64,000 bases of DNA from Nocardioides daejeonensis (GTDB lineage Bacteria; Actinomycetota; Actinomycetes; Propionibacteriales; Nocardioidaceae): NCBI RefSeq assembly GCF_003194585.1, contig NZ_QHKZ01000004.1:186001-250000 (forward strand), read 5' to 3'. Below are positions 34,603 to 43,019 of this stretch, in pieces. The notes beneath the pieces were generated by a model. That model had not been told where the DNA came from and did not search any database. It was given only the letters and a program-made list of their open reading frames with translations. Position 1 is the first letter of the stretch; every line of letters begins with the position of its first letter. The translations under genes and the position numbers were made by a program.

Positions 34603-34621
34603 ACTGTATACTTAATCCAAC
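34603..34621. promoter_or_regulatory. Island operator 6 (GntR-type inverted repeat)
   Basis: ACTGTAT-ACTTA-ATCCAAC: left half 6 of 7 and right half 5 of 7 to the consensus, with the same 5-bp spacer. It sits between the divergent enamidase-like gene (start 34572) and the aldehyde dehydrogenase operon (start 34637). Confidence 0.6.
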
Positions 34622-34636
34622 CATGGGAGGCTGCGA

Positions 34637-36061
34637 ATGACCAGCAAGATCCGACAGTTCGTCGGCGGTGAGTGGCGCGCCGGGACTGGATCAGCGATCG
34701 AGTCGCGCAACCCTGCTCGGCCGCACGAGGTCGTGGCGTCGGGGCATGCCGCGACGCCGGACGATGTCACCGAGGCAGTCGCTGCGGCCACCAAGGCGGC
34801 CCAGGCATGGCGCCGTACGCTGATGCATGAGCGAGCTGCGGTCCTTCGGCGCACGGCGGAGCTACTGGAGGAACGCGCCGACGCTCTGGGTCTAGAACTC
34901 ACCCTCGAAGAGGGCAAGACGCTTGTTGAGGGCATCGGCGAGGTGCGCCGCGCCGCCGAGATCTTCCGCTTCAACGCTGGCCAGGCCGACCGGGAGGTCG
35001 GGGAGGTGTTCGCCTCGCCACGGCGGGGCGAACGCATCGTCGTAACCCGCAAGCCGATCGGGGTTGTCGCCGTCATCACCCCATGGAACTTCCCGATCGC
35101 CATCCCGGCGTGGAAGATCGCGCCCGCGCTGATCCACGGTAACGCGGTGGTATGGAAGCCGGCGAGCATCGTGCCGCTCCTCGCTGTCCGGCTTGCCGAG
35201 GCCCTGCATGATGCGGGGCTGCCCGCGGGAGTGCTCTCCCTCATCATCGGCCCTGGCGCGCTCGGCTCCCAGATCGCCAGCGCCCCCGGCGTCCATGCGG
35301 TGACCTTCACCGGGTCGACGGGTATCGGTACCGGTCTACTCCAACTCTGCGCACCACTTCGGCGGCCGGTCCAGGCTGAGATGGGTGGGAAGAACGCCGC
35401 CGTCGTCTTCGCCGATGCTGATCTCGAGTTGGCGGCCGATCAGATCGTGCTCGGCGCGATGCGTTCCACCGGCCAGAAGTGCACCGCCACCTCCCGACTC
35501 GTGGTTGAGGACTCAGTTGCTGAGGACCTGCGTACCCTGTTGGTCCAACGGATCGAGGCTTTGGTCGTCGGTGACGGAACCCGATCCGATGTCACGGTCG
35601 GGCCGGTCTCCTCCGGAGGGGCGCAGGCAGAAATCACGTCGATGATCGACGACGCACTCCGAGGGGGCGCTCGTGTCGTGGCTCAGGCAGAGGCGCCCGA
35701 CGATGGTCATTATGTGCCGCCGACGATCCTCGAGGTCGACGTGCGTCAGCCGATCTGGCGCGAGGAGGTCTTCGGGCCCGTACTGGCCATGACCACTGGC
35801 GCCGATGAGGACCGAGTGCTGGAACTTGCGAACGCCAGTGAGTTCGGGCTCAGTGCCGCGGTGTTCACCAGCGACCTTTCCCGAACCCTACGGATCATGG
35901 ACGAACTCGAGGTCGGCGTCCTTCACGTCAACTCGGAGTCGGCTGGTGCCGACCCCCACGTGCCCTTCGGAGGCGTGAAGGACAGTGGTATCGGGCCGAA
36001 GGAGCAGGGTCGCGCATCGCGCGAGTTCTTCACCTGCACGACGACCGCCTACCTGCGCTAA
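34637..36061 (+). CDS. Aldehyde dehydrogenase, 2-oxoglutarate/glutarate-semialdehyde type
   Basis: A 474-residue aldehyde dehydrogenase. Catalytic Cys is in GQKCTATSR, Glu in AEMGGKNAAVVF, Asn in ITPWNFPIA. The GQKCTATSR and EMGGKN wording and the ending GIGPKEQGRASREFFT resemble 2,5-dioxopentanoate (2-oxoglutarate semialdehyde) dehydrogenases, which also accept other five-carbon semialdehydes. It is followed by a ThDP enzyme, a CoA-transferase and RidA in one operon, so oxidation of glutarate semialdehyde to glutarate is the proposed step. Confidence 0.88.
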   Translation: MTSKIRQFVGGEWRAGTGSAIESRNPARPHEVVASGHAATPDDVTEAVAAATKAAQAWRRTLMHERAAVLRRTAELLEERADALGLELTLEEGKTLVEGIGEVRRAAEIFRFNAGQADREVGEVFASPRRGERIVVTRKPIGVVAVITPWNFPIAIPAWKIAPALIHGNAVVWKPASIVPLLAVRLAEALHDAGLPAGVLSLIIGPGALGSQIASAPGVHAVTFTGSTGIGTGLLQLCAPLRRPVQAEMGGKNAAVVFADADLELAADQIVLGAMRSTGQKCTATSRLVVEDSVAEDLRTLLVQRIEALVVGDGTRSDVTVGPVSSGGAQAEITSMIDDALRGGARVVAQAEAPDDGHYVPPTILEVDVRQPIWREEVFGPVLAMTTGADEDRVLELANASEFGLSAAVFTSDLSRTLRIMDELEVGVLHVNSESAGADPHVPFGGVKDSGIGPKEQGRASREFFTCTTTAYLR

Positions 36062-36080
36062 GGATCTGAAAGGAATGTCT

Positions 36081-37709
36081 GTGACTCTTGAGAACCAGCC
36101 GACGACGGTGGCGGGCCGCTACCTGGAGATGTTCGCGGCAGCGGGAGTGGAACGCGCGTTCGGGATCCCGGGCGTACACAACCTTCCGTTCTGGCGCGAT
36201 CGGACCGAGGCCCATCCCCCCATCATCGGCGTCCGGCACGAACAGACGACGGTCTACGCTGCCGACGGACTCGCGCGGGCGACAGGTCGGCCGGCGGTCG
36301 CTCTCACTACGACTGGCCCAGGAGCAGCCAATGCTGCAGGGGCCTTCGGCGAGGCTGCGTCATGTGGGTCGCCGGTGGTGCTGGTGGCCAGCGAGGTGAA
36401 CAGTAGGTTCCTCGCCGAGCCGGGTGTGAAGGGCGTCCTTCACCAGTCCCGTGACCAAGCCGCCATTTTCGAACCGCTCGCCAAGGCGGTGTATCGTCCG
36501 CGCACCCCTGAGGCTGCCATCAGCGCCTTGGAGGACGCTTTCCGCACATGCATGGAGTACCCACGTGGTCCGGTCTACATCGACGTGCCGACCGACCTCC
36601 TCTCGGCTCCCGCACCCCAGGGCCGCGTCGTCGCCCCGGACCGCCCCGCTCTCGCTGATGACACGGCGCTCGCCGATCTGGTTCGACTCCTCGATGACAG
36701 CGCCTCCGTCGTGATCTGGGCAGGCGCCGGGATCGTGCAGTCCGAGGCCGAAGCCGAACTGTTGCGGCTCGCCGAAGGCCTGCAGGCGCCGGTGGTGACG
36801 ACGTACGGGGCGAGAGGCGCGGTGCCCTTGGGGCATCCGAGCCATATCGCCCTGCCGCCACATGAACCTGAAGTCGCCGACCTCATCGAGTCAGCCGACC
36901 TCTTGCTCGCGGTCGGCACCGACTTCGACGGCATGATGACTCGTAACTGGACGATGCCGATGCCGGAGCGGCTCGCAGTAGTCAACTGCGATGCGACCGA
37001 TCTGCGTAAGAACTACGCCCCCGATGTCGCTGTATTGGGCGATGCCCGCGAGGTGCTTACGGCACTGAGTGCGCGGATCACACGCGACCGGCGACCGACC
37101 ACGCACAGCGAGGTTGCCGAGGCCGGATTCCGGCGGTTGGAGGACGACGAGGTTGACCACGACGGTCTGGCGTTCGTGCGGGCACTCGACGAGGTCGTGG
37201 ACGAGCGTATTGCAGTGGTCTGCGACATGGCTGTCGCCGGCTATTGGTTCGGTGGCTATGGCTCGATCCATCGCTCCCGGCAACTGCAGTACCCCGTCGG
37301 GTGGGGAACGCTCGGCTATGCGCTGCCTGCCGCCGTCGGTCCGGCCTCGGTTGGCACGCCGACACTGGGCATCTGTGGTGACGGTGGCGTCTTGTTCGGC
37401 TTGGCCGAGTTCGCGACCATCGCACAAGAGGCGTTGCCAGTAACGATGCTCGTCGTCGACGATTCGGCGTACGGGATGCTCGCCTACGACCAGGTTATCG
37501 CCGGTGACGAGCGTGCCGGGGTGGATCTGCAGAGCCCCGACTGGGTGAGCCTGGGCCAGGCCTTCGGGATCCCGACCGTCGTTACGGCCGACACCGGGCA
37601 ACTCCAGCAGGCTGTGCGCGACGGCCTCGTCTCCGAGAAGCCGGCTTTGGTCGTGCTCAAGGGGTCCTTCACCCCGCCGCGCACCACGTCGGCCCGTTGG
37701 AAGTCGTGA
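36081..37709 (+). CDS. Thiamine-diphosphate enzyme, 2-oxo acid decarboxylase-like (B)
   Basis: A 542-residue ThDP enzyme. GAAAGGA is six bases before GTG 36081 but only one base before ATG 36075, so the GTG is preferred. The activating Glu is in VRHEQTTVYAADGLARATG near residue 48. The diphosphate motif is ICGDGGVLFGLAEF with VVDDSAYG, where Asp-Asp replaces the usual Asn. It differs strongly from ThDP enzyme A. Its place between a C5 semialdehyde dehydrogenase and a CoA-transferase suggests decarboxylation of a 2-oxo dicarboxylic acid such as 2-oxoadipate; this is inference. Confidence 0.85.
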   Translation: MTLENQPTTVAGRYLEMFAAAGVERAFGIPGVHNLPFWRDRTEAHPPIIGVRHEQTTVYAADGLARATGRPAVALTTTGPGAANAAGAFGEAASCGSPVVLVASEVNSRFLAEPGVKGVLHQSRDQAAIFEPLAKAVYRPRTPEAAISALEDAFRTCMEYPRGPVYIDVPTDLLSAPAPQGRVVAPDRPALADDTALADLVRLLDDSASVVIWAGAGIVQSEAEAELLRLAEGLQAPVVTTYGARGAVPLGHPSHIALPPHEPEVADLIESADLLLAVGTDFDGMMTRNWTMPMPERLAVVNCDATDLRKNYAPDVAVLGDAREVLTALSARITRDRRPTTHSEVAEAGFRRLEDDEVDHDGLAFVRALDEVVDERIAVVCDMAVAGYWFGGYGSIHRSRQLQYPVGWGTLGYALPAAVGPASVGTPTLGICGDGGVLFGLAEFATIAQEALPVTMLVVDDSAYGMLAYDQVIAGDERAGVDLQSPDWVSLGQAFGIPTVVTADTGQLQQAVRDGLVSEKPALVVLKGSFTPPRTTSARWKS

Positions 37710-38866
37710 TGAAGAGCCTAGGCGACATCCTTGTCGCCGACTTCTCGCGTGTGCTCTCGGGGCCTACGGTCACGATGTTCCTGGCTGACCTGGGCGCTGA
37801 CGTGATCAAGGTCGAGCGACCCGGTGTCGGTGATGACACGCGGAGTTGGGGGCCACCGTTCCTCGGCGGTGAGAGCACCTACTTCCTGTCTGTCAACCGT
37901 AATAAGCGCAGTGTGGCGCTGGATCTGACCAGCGCGGAAGGGATCGCAGCGGCGCGGGAACTGGTCGCTCGCGCCGACGTGTTGGTCGAGAACTTCAGGC
38001 CCGGGACGATGGAGAAGCTCGGCCTCGGCTACGAGGAGACGCACCGTCTCAATCCGGCCCTGGTCTATTGCTCGATCTCCGGGTTCGGCAGCGGGGAGGG
38101 GGCCGATCGACCCGGGTACGACTTCGTCGTTCAGGCCGTCGGTGGCCTGATGAGCATCACTGGTGAGCCGGAAGGTAGCCCGATGAAGGTCGGGGTCGCC
38201 CTGGTCGACATCCTGGCTGGTCTGCATGCTGCGATCGGTGTGCTGGCCAGTCTGCGTGAGCGGCAGTCCACAGGGAGGGGGCGTCACGTCGAGGTCAACC
38301 TCCTCTCGTCCCTGCTGAGCAGTTTGGCCAACCAGGGCAGTGCCTACGCCCTTGCCGGGGTGATTCCACAACGGTTGGGGAACGTGCATCCGAGCATTAC
38401 GCCGTACGAGTTGTTCCAGACGCGCGATAAACAGGTCGCAATCGCGTGTGGCACCGACCGTCAGTTCGAAGGGCTGTGCAGGGTCCTGGGGTGTGGAGAA
38501 TTGAGCGAGGACCCCAGGTTCAGCAGCAACCGGGACCGTGTCGGCAATCGGTCAGCACTCCTGGAAGTCCTGAAGCCTGCGTTCGCCGCAGTCGGCACCG
38601 AGGAGTTGCTCCGTGCGCTCGACGACGCTGGTGTGCCGGCGGGTGCGGTCAACGACATCGCTGAGGCGTTCGCGTTCGCAGAACGGCTTGGCTTGGAGCC
38701 TTTGCAGCGGGTCGCCACTGTTGAGGGCGACCTTCCGCAGGTGTCTTCCCCCCTTCGATTCGACGGGGTGACACCGCGAGTCAACAGTGCTCCGCCGACC
38801 TTGGGGCAGCACACGGAGGAGATCTTGAACTGGCTGGGGATGAGGCAGGAGAGTTCGGCATTGTGA
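37709..38866 (+). CDS. CaiB/BaiF family (class III) CoA-transferase
   Basis: A 385-residue enzyme that moves CoA between carboxylic acids. The nucleophilic Asp is Asp167 in VGVALVDILAG; ADVIKVERPG, YFLSVNRNKRSVALDL and VENFRPGTMEKLGLGY are standard family segments. ATG 37709 shares its A with the ThDP stop (TGATG). Class III enzymes include succinyl-CoA:glutarate CoA-transferase. With a glutaryl-CoA dehydrogenase in the same regulon, glutarate activation is the most economical role, but formate, oxalate or succinate transfer cannot be excluded. Confidence 0.88.
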   Translation: MKSLGDILVADFSRVLSGPTVTMFLADLGADVIKVERPGVGDDTRSWGPPFLGGESTYFLSVNRNKRSVALDLTSAEGIAAARELVARADVLVENFRPGTMEKLGLGYEETHRLNPALVYCSISGFGSGEGADRPGYDFVVQAVGGLMSITGEPEGSPMKVGVALVDILAGLHAAIGVLASLRERQSTGRGRHVEVNLLSSLLSSLANQGSAYALAGVIPQRLGNVHPSITPYELFQTRDKQVAIACGTDRQFEGLCRVLGCGELSEDPRFSSNRDRVGNRSALLEVLKPAFAAVGTEELLRALDDAGVPAGAVNDIAEAFAFAERLGLEPLQRVATVEGDLPQVSSPLRFDGVTPRVNSAPPTLGQHTEEILNWLGMRQESSAL

Positions 38867-39333
38867 CGACCGTGGATCTGCTCGCCCGCCTCAGAGCGTT
38901 GGGGGTCGAGTTGCCGAAGGCGCCACCAGCGGTCGGCGCCTACGCATCGTCGTACCGCCAAGGGGATCTGCTCTTCGTCGCTGGGCATACCTCTCGGACG
39001 GTAGAACGCCCCGCCCACCGCGGCGTGGTTGGAGTTGACGTAGATATCGAACACGCAGCACGCGAGGCGCGCGGTGCCGCCATCAATCTGCTCGCCGCCG
39101 CGCACCATGCCGTGGGCATGCAGAACGTCGAGGCTTTGGTGCACTTGCGGGGTTTCGTTCGCGCGGACCCGGAGTTCGAACGTCAGCCGGCCGTGATCGA
39201 CGGCGCTTCACTGTTCTTCGCGGAGGTGTTCCGCGAGACGCCCCGGCACGCGCGAGCCGCCGTCGGGGTCGCTTCCCTCCCAGGTGGTGCGTGTGTGGAA
39301 CTGGAGGCGGTCTTCGCCGTCCGCAAGGGCTGA
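38863..39333 (+). CDS. RidA/YjgF-family protein
   Basis: A 156-residue member of the RidA superfamily, from GTG 38863 overlapping the CoA-transferase stop. The C-terminal signature ARAAVGVASLPGGACVELEAVF carries the Arg that binds the carboxylate of the imine/enamine substrate. RidA proteins hydrolyse reactive 2-imino or enamine acids to 2-oxo acids and ammonia. That chemistry fits the enamine expected after enamidase-type ring opening. It is the last gene of the operon from operator 6 and marks the right end of the island. Confidence 0.85.
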   Translation: MTTVDLLARLRALGVELPKAPPAVGAYASSYRQGDLLFVAGHTSRTVERPAHRGVVGVDVDIEHAAREARGAAINLLAAAHHAVGMQNVEALVHLRGFVRADPEFERQPAVIDGASLFFAEVFRETPRHARAAVGVASLPGGACVELEAVFAVRKG

Positions 39334-39356
39334 GCAGCGACCCGGGGAACTCGGCT

Positions 39357-40100
39357 TCACGCCCAGATCGTGCCGGGGCGACCTCCGTCGGCGGTGATGA
39401 TGGCGCCGTTGGTGATCCGTCCGCGGGGTGAGGCGAGGAACGCGACGAGGTCAGCGACCTCAGCGGCATTCACCGCGCGCCCGAGTGCGTTGCCTGCTGC
39501 CGTGTTAGTCGCTCCCGCATCGTGAGCGTTGCGCTCGGTGATCGTCATGCCCGGGTGGACGCAGGAGACCGCGATGCCGTCCGCGCCGAGTTCATCTGCG
39601 AGGTTCTTGGTGAGGGCGACTACGCCAATGTTGCGGATTGACCCGGCGATCGACCCGGTCGTTCGAGCGTTGATGCCGCTGATGTTGACCACGGCTCCGC
39701 CCCGTTCTCTCAGGTGTGGCGTTGCGGCTCGGACCACGCGCAGGTAGCCGAGCACCTTCGTGTCGACGTTTCGGAGCAGATCGTCGTCGTCGAGCCCAGC
39801 CAGGCCTTTTACCTGGCCGGGCAACGACCGGGGTGCGGCGCAGTTGACCACGATGTCGAGGCGACCCAGCAGGGCCACGGCGGCATCGACCGCTGCTCGC
39901 ACTTGGCCGTCGTCGGTCGTGTCTGCCCGGACTGTTCCGCGGGCGCCCACCTCCATCTGGGCGGCCCGCAGCGACTCGTCATCGCGACCCAGCAAGACGA
40001 CGCTCACTCCCTCGCCGACCAGTGCGGACGCTATCGCCTTGCCGATCCCGCGATTGCCGCCGGTGACCAGGGCGGCGTGGCCGGTGAGTCTGAGGTCCAT
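39357..40100 (-). CDS. Short-chain dehydrogenase/reductase lacking the YxxxK motif
   Basis: A 247-residue SDR-fold protein. The nucleotide-binding GGNRGIGKA motif, NCAAP segment and NISGINA strand are present. Where the catalytic Tyr-X3-Lys should be, the sequence is TGSIAGSIRNIGVVALTKNL, which by alignment to ALT places Gly and Asn at those positions, so it may lack classical SDR catalysis. ATG 40100 is chosen from the fold; no Shine-Dalgarno sequence is seen and starts up to 40220 are open. It follows the island on the opposite strand without an island operator. Confidence 0.8.
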   Translation of the reverse strand: MDLRLTGHAALVTGGNRGIGKAIASALVGEGVSVVLLGRDDESLRAAQMEVGARGTVRADTTDDGQVRAAVDAAVALLGRLDIVVNCAAPRSLPGQVKGLAGLDDDDLLRNVDTKVLGYLRVVRAATPHLRERGGAVVNISGINARTTGSIAGSIRNIGVVALTKNLADELGADGIAVSCVHPGMTITERNAHDAGATNTAAGNALGRAVNAAEVADLVAFLASPRGRITNGAIITADGGRPGTIWA

Positions 40101-40218
40101 GAGGAGAGTTTGCTGGGCCGCGACGGCGTGGGTCCAGTCCTCGTTCCCGTGCTTTGCTTGGGACTGGCGGAATCCACGGTCCGTTCGACGGCGCAGAGGG
40201 GGAGTTCCATCGCCAGAC

Positions 40219-40249
40219 ACACGCCGGCACCCAGTTGAACTGGGCGTGT
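40219..40249. terminator. Candidate terminator downstream of tetR
   Basis: ACACGCC pairs with GGCGTGT across a loop that itself contains CAGTT-G-AACTG. It lies 60 bp beyond the stop of the leftward tetR gene and upstream of the SDR gene, so it could separate the two transcripts. Confidence 0.45.
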
Positions 40250-40308
40250 CGAGGTCACCTCGGATTGGTCTTTCAAGACGGCCGCCGTCTGGCGTGAGGG
40301 CGGCGCGG

Positions 40309-40917
40309 TCAGGCTGACGGCAGCAGGGTGGCGCGAGCGAGGCGCTTGAGGCGCTCGAGGTGTCGTTGCGTCGGCTCCTCGCGGGGGTCGAAGGTCGTGG
40401 TCAGCGCCATCCCGCGCAGGCTGGTGAAGAGCACGTCGCGGAAGTCGTCGTAGCCAGGTCTTGCGGCCAGCTCGGGTCCGAAGAAGTCGTCCATGGCCAT
40501 CCGGATGGCGCGGGCGATGTCGCGCTCACCCTCGAGCAGGGCGTCGCGGAGCGAGGGATGGGTCCGGGCGGCGATCCAGAGCTCGGTGGCCGCCCAGAAG
40601 TAGCCCTGGGTGAAGGTGGCCGCCATCGCCTCGACCACGGCGTCGACCCGCTCACCGAGGTCGGCTGGCCAGGTATGGCCGGAGGGCAGTTCGCCGACGC
40701 GCGCCTTCGCGAGGTGGTGGACCGCAGCGATGAGCAGGTCGTCCCGGGAGGGGAAGTGGTGCAGCAGGCGTCCTCGTGAGACCTGCGCGCGCTCCTGGAT
40801 CCGGAGCGTCGATGCGCCGCTGTAGCCGTGCTCCAGCATCACCTCGACTGCGGCGTCGAGGATCTGCCGTTGCGCGTCGAGGGAGCGGGTCTGCACGGCA
40901 CGGACCACGAGATCCAC
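40309..40917 (-). CDS. TetR-family transcriptional regulator
   Basis: A 202-residue repressor. The N-terminal helix-turn-helix reads ILDAAVEVMLEHGYSGAST, then QERAQVSRGRLLHHFPSRDDLL; the ligand domain is Trp- and Arg-rich. It is divergent from a thiolase gene, and a 26-bp perfect palindrome lies between them, so it is likely an autoregulated repressor of the thiolase-SDR-luciferase-like operon. The ligand is plausibly an acyl-CoA, as for other TetR regulators of actinobacterial beta-oxidation genes. Confidence 0.9.
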   Translation of the reverse strand: MDLVVRAVQTRSLDAQRQILDAAVEVMLEHGYSGASTLRIQERAQVSRGRLLHHFPSRDDLLIAAVHHLAKARVGELPSGHTWPADLGERVDAVVEAMAATFTQGYFWAATELWIAARTHPSLRDALLEGERDIARAIRMAMDDFFGPELAARPGYDDFRDVLFTSLRGMALTTTFDPREEPTQRHLERLKRLARATLLPSA

Positions 40918-40962
40918 CTCTCACTGGGGTGACAACGGCAAAGCCGAAGGCTACTCTGCGCG

Positions 40963-40988
40963 TTAACCAGTCAGCACTGACTGGTTAA
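40963..40988. promoter_or_regulatory. Perfect 26-bp TetR operator
   Basis: TTAACCAGTCAG, two bases CA, then CTGACTGGTTAA: 12-bp arms with no mismatch. It starts 46 bp from the tetR start and ends 26 bp before the thiolase ATG, and should cover both promoters. Direct CAGTCA/CTGACT elements inside suggest binding of two repressor dimers. Confidence 0.8.
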
Positions 40989-41014
40989 TTCTCCCTCAGA
41001 CTCCTGGAGGCCCG

Positions 41015-42208
41015 ATGCCTACTCCCGTCATCGTCGATGTCGTCCGCCTCGCGTCCGGCAAGGGCAAGCCGGGCGGGGCGCTCTCCGGCACGCATCCGAC
41101 GTCGATGCTCGTCCACGTGCTCCGTGCCCTCGTCGAGCGCAACGACCTCGACCCCGCGCTGATCGACGACGTGATCACCGGCTGCGTGATGCAGGCCGGC
41201 GAGCAGTCCCTCAACATCGGCCGCGCTGCCGTCCTCGGTGCGGGCTTCCCCGACTCGGTCCCCGCGACCACGATCGACCGTGCCTGCGGCTCCAGCCAGC
41301 AGGCGGTCCACTTCGCCGCGCAGGGCATCTCCGCCGGCGCCTACGACATCGTCATCGCCGCCGGCGTCGAGTCGATGAGCCGCGTGCCCATGGGCACCAG
41401 CAGCCTCGGCCAGGACAACCTCGGCCCCGAGGTCCATGCCCGCTACCCCGAGGGCCTGGTCAACCAGGGCGTCTCCGCCGAGTTGGTCGCCCAGCGCTGG
41501 AAGCTCGACCGCGAGACCCTCGACGCGTACGCCGCCGAGTCGCACCGGCGCGCCGCGGCGGCCATTGCCGCCGGCCACTTCGACAGCGAGATCGTCCCGA
41601 TCACCGTGCCGACCGCCGACGGGGGCACCGCCGTGCACACGATCGACGAGACGGTGCGGGCCAGCACGACCGCCGAGGGCCTGGCCGGCCTCAACCCCGC
41701 CTTCCGGACCGACGAGATGGCTGCCCGCTTCCCGGACGTCACCTGGCAGATCCACCCCGGCATCTCCTCGCCGTTCACCGACGGCGCCTCCGCTGCGCTC
41801 ATCATGAGTGAGGAGATGGCGAGCCGGCTCGGCCTCACGCCGCGTGCCCGCTTCGTCTCCTACGCCGTCAGCGGCGACGACCCGCTGCTGATGCTGACCG
41901 CGCCGATTCCGGCCACCCAGAAGGCGCTGGCCAAGGCCGGTCTCGGCATCGACGACATCGACGCCTACGAGGTCAACGAGGCGTTCGCGCCGGTGCCGCT
42001 GGCCTGGGCCCACGAGCTCGGCGCGGACCCGGCCAAGCTCAACCCGTGGGGTGGCGCCATCGCCCTCGGCCACGCCCTCGGGTCGTCGGGCACCCGGCTG
42101 CTGACCACCCTGGTCAACTACCTCGAGTCGACCGGCGGCCGCTACGGCCTGCAGACCATGTGCGAGGCCAACGGCATGGCCAACGCCACCGTCATCGAGC
42201 GCATCTGA
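41015..42208 (+). CDS. Acetyl-CoA C-acyltransferase (thiolase)
   Basis: A 397-residue degradative-type thiolase that cleaves 3-oxoacyl-CoA. The nucleophilic Cys is in [18 protein letters not shown] near residue 89, the His in [17 protein letters not shown], and the C-terminal loop is [16 protein letters not shown], where the usual Cys-X-Gly (here Cys-Glu-Ala-Asn-Gly) activates the acceptor. GGAGG precedes ATG 41015. It is first in an operon with an SDR and a luciferase-like gene under the 26-bp palindrome. The length and motifs resemble FadA5/FadA6-like actinobacterial thiolases. Confidence 0.92.
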   Translation: MPTPVIVDVVRLASGKGKPGGALSGTHPTSMLVHVLRALVERNDLDPALIDDVITGCVMQAGEQSLNIGRAAVLGAGFPDSVPATTIDRACGSSQQAVHFAAQGISAGAYDIVIAAGVESMSRVPMGTSSLGQDNLGPEVHARYPEGLVNQGVSAELVAQRWKLDRETLDAYAAESHRRAAAAIAAGHFDSEIVPITVPTADGGTAVHTIDETVRASTTAEGLAGLNPAFRTDEMAARFPDVTWQIHPGISSPFTDGASAALIMSEEMASRLGLTPRARFVSYAVSGDDPLLMLTAPIPATQKALAKAGLGIDDIDAYEVNEAFAPVPLAWAHELGADPAKLNPWGGAIALGHALGSSGTRLLTTLVNYLESTGGRYGLQTMCEANGMANATVIERI

Positions 42209-42254
42209 GAGCGCTCCCCCACTCAGGCGAAACCTTCCGAGAAAGAGAGCACCC

Positions 42255-43019
42255 ATGCAGATCTCCACGACCGTCGCCCTGGTTACCGGCGGCGCCTCCG
42301 GGCTGGGCCGGGCCACCGTCGAGGCGCTCCTGGCCAAGGGCGGCAGGGCCGTCATCCTCGACCTGCCCGGCGGCGCCGGTGAGACCACGGCGAAGGAGCT
42401 CGGCGACGCCGTCCGCTTCGTGCCGGCCGACGTGCGCAGCGAGGAGGACGTCAAGGCTGCCATCGCCGCGGCCTCCGAGCTCGGCGAGCTTCGCGTCGTG
42501 GTCAACTGTGCCGGCACCGGCGACGCGATCAAGACCGTCGGGCGGGGCAACGAGCCCTACCCGTACGACAAGTTCCAGCGGATCATCGAGATCAACCTGC
42601 TCGGCACCTTCAACGTCATCCGCCTCACCGCAGCGCACATGGCCGGCCTCGACCTGCTGGGTGAGGAGCGCGGCGTCATCGTCAACACCGCCTCGGTCGC
42701 GGCGTTCGACGGCCAGATCGGCCAGGCGGCGTACTCGGCGTCGAAGGGCGGCGTGGTCGGCATGACCCTGCCGATCGCCCGCGACCTGTCGACCCTCGGC
42801 ATCCGCGTCGTCACCATTGCGCCCGGCCTCTTCGACACGCCGCTGCTCGCCTCGCTGCCCGAAGAGGCACGCAGGAGCCTCGGCCAGCAGGTGCCGCACC
42901 CCTCCCGCCTCGGTGACCCCGCGGAGTACGGCGCCCTGGCCGCGCACGTGGTCGAGAACCCGATGCTCAACGGCGAGACGATCCGCCTCGACGGTGCGAT
43001 CCGGATGGCGCCTCGATGA
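42255..43019 (+). CDS. SDR-family 3-hydroxyacyl-CoA dehydrogenase-like protein
   Basis: A 254-residue SDR. The cofactor motif is [15 protein letters not shown] with an acidic residue after strand 2 (ILDLPGG), favouring NAD. The active site Ser is in [10 protein letters not shown] and YxxxK in YSASKGG. The sequence, including [15 protein letters not shown] and [14 protein letters not shown], resembles type-2 3-hydroxyacyl-CoA dehydrogenases (HSD17B10). Between thiolase and another oxidoreductase, it would make the 3-oxoacyl-CoA substrate of the thiolase. It overlaps the next gene by ATGA. Confidence 0.9.
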   Translation: MQISTTVALVTGGASGLGRATVEALLAKGGRAVILDLPGGAGETTAKELGDAVRFVPADVRSEEDVKAAIAAASELGELRVVVNCAGTGDAIKTVGRGNEPYPYDKFQRIIEINLLGTFNVIRLTAAHMAGLDLLGEERGVIVNTASVAAFDGQIGQAAYSASKGGVVGMTLPIARDLSTLGIRVVTIAPGLFDTPLLASLPEEARRSLGQQVPHPSRLGDPAEYGALAAHVVENPMLNGETIRLDGAIRMAPR

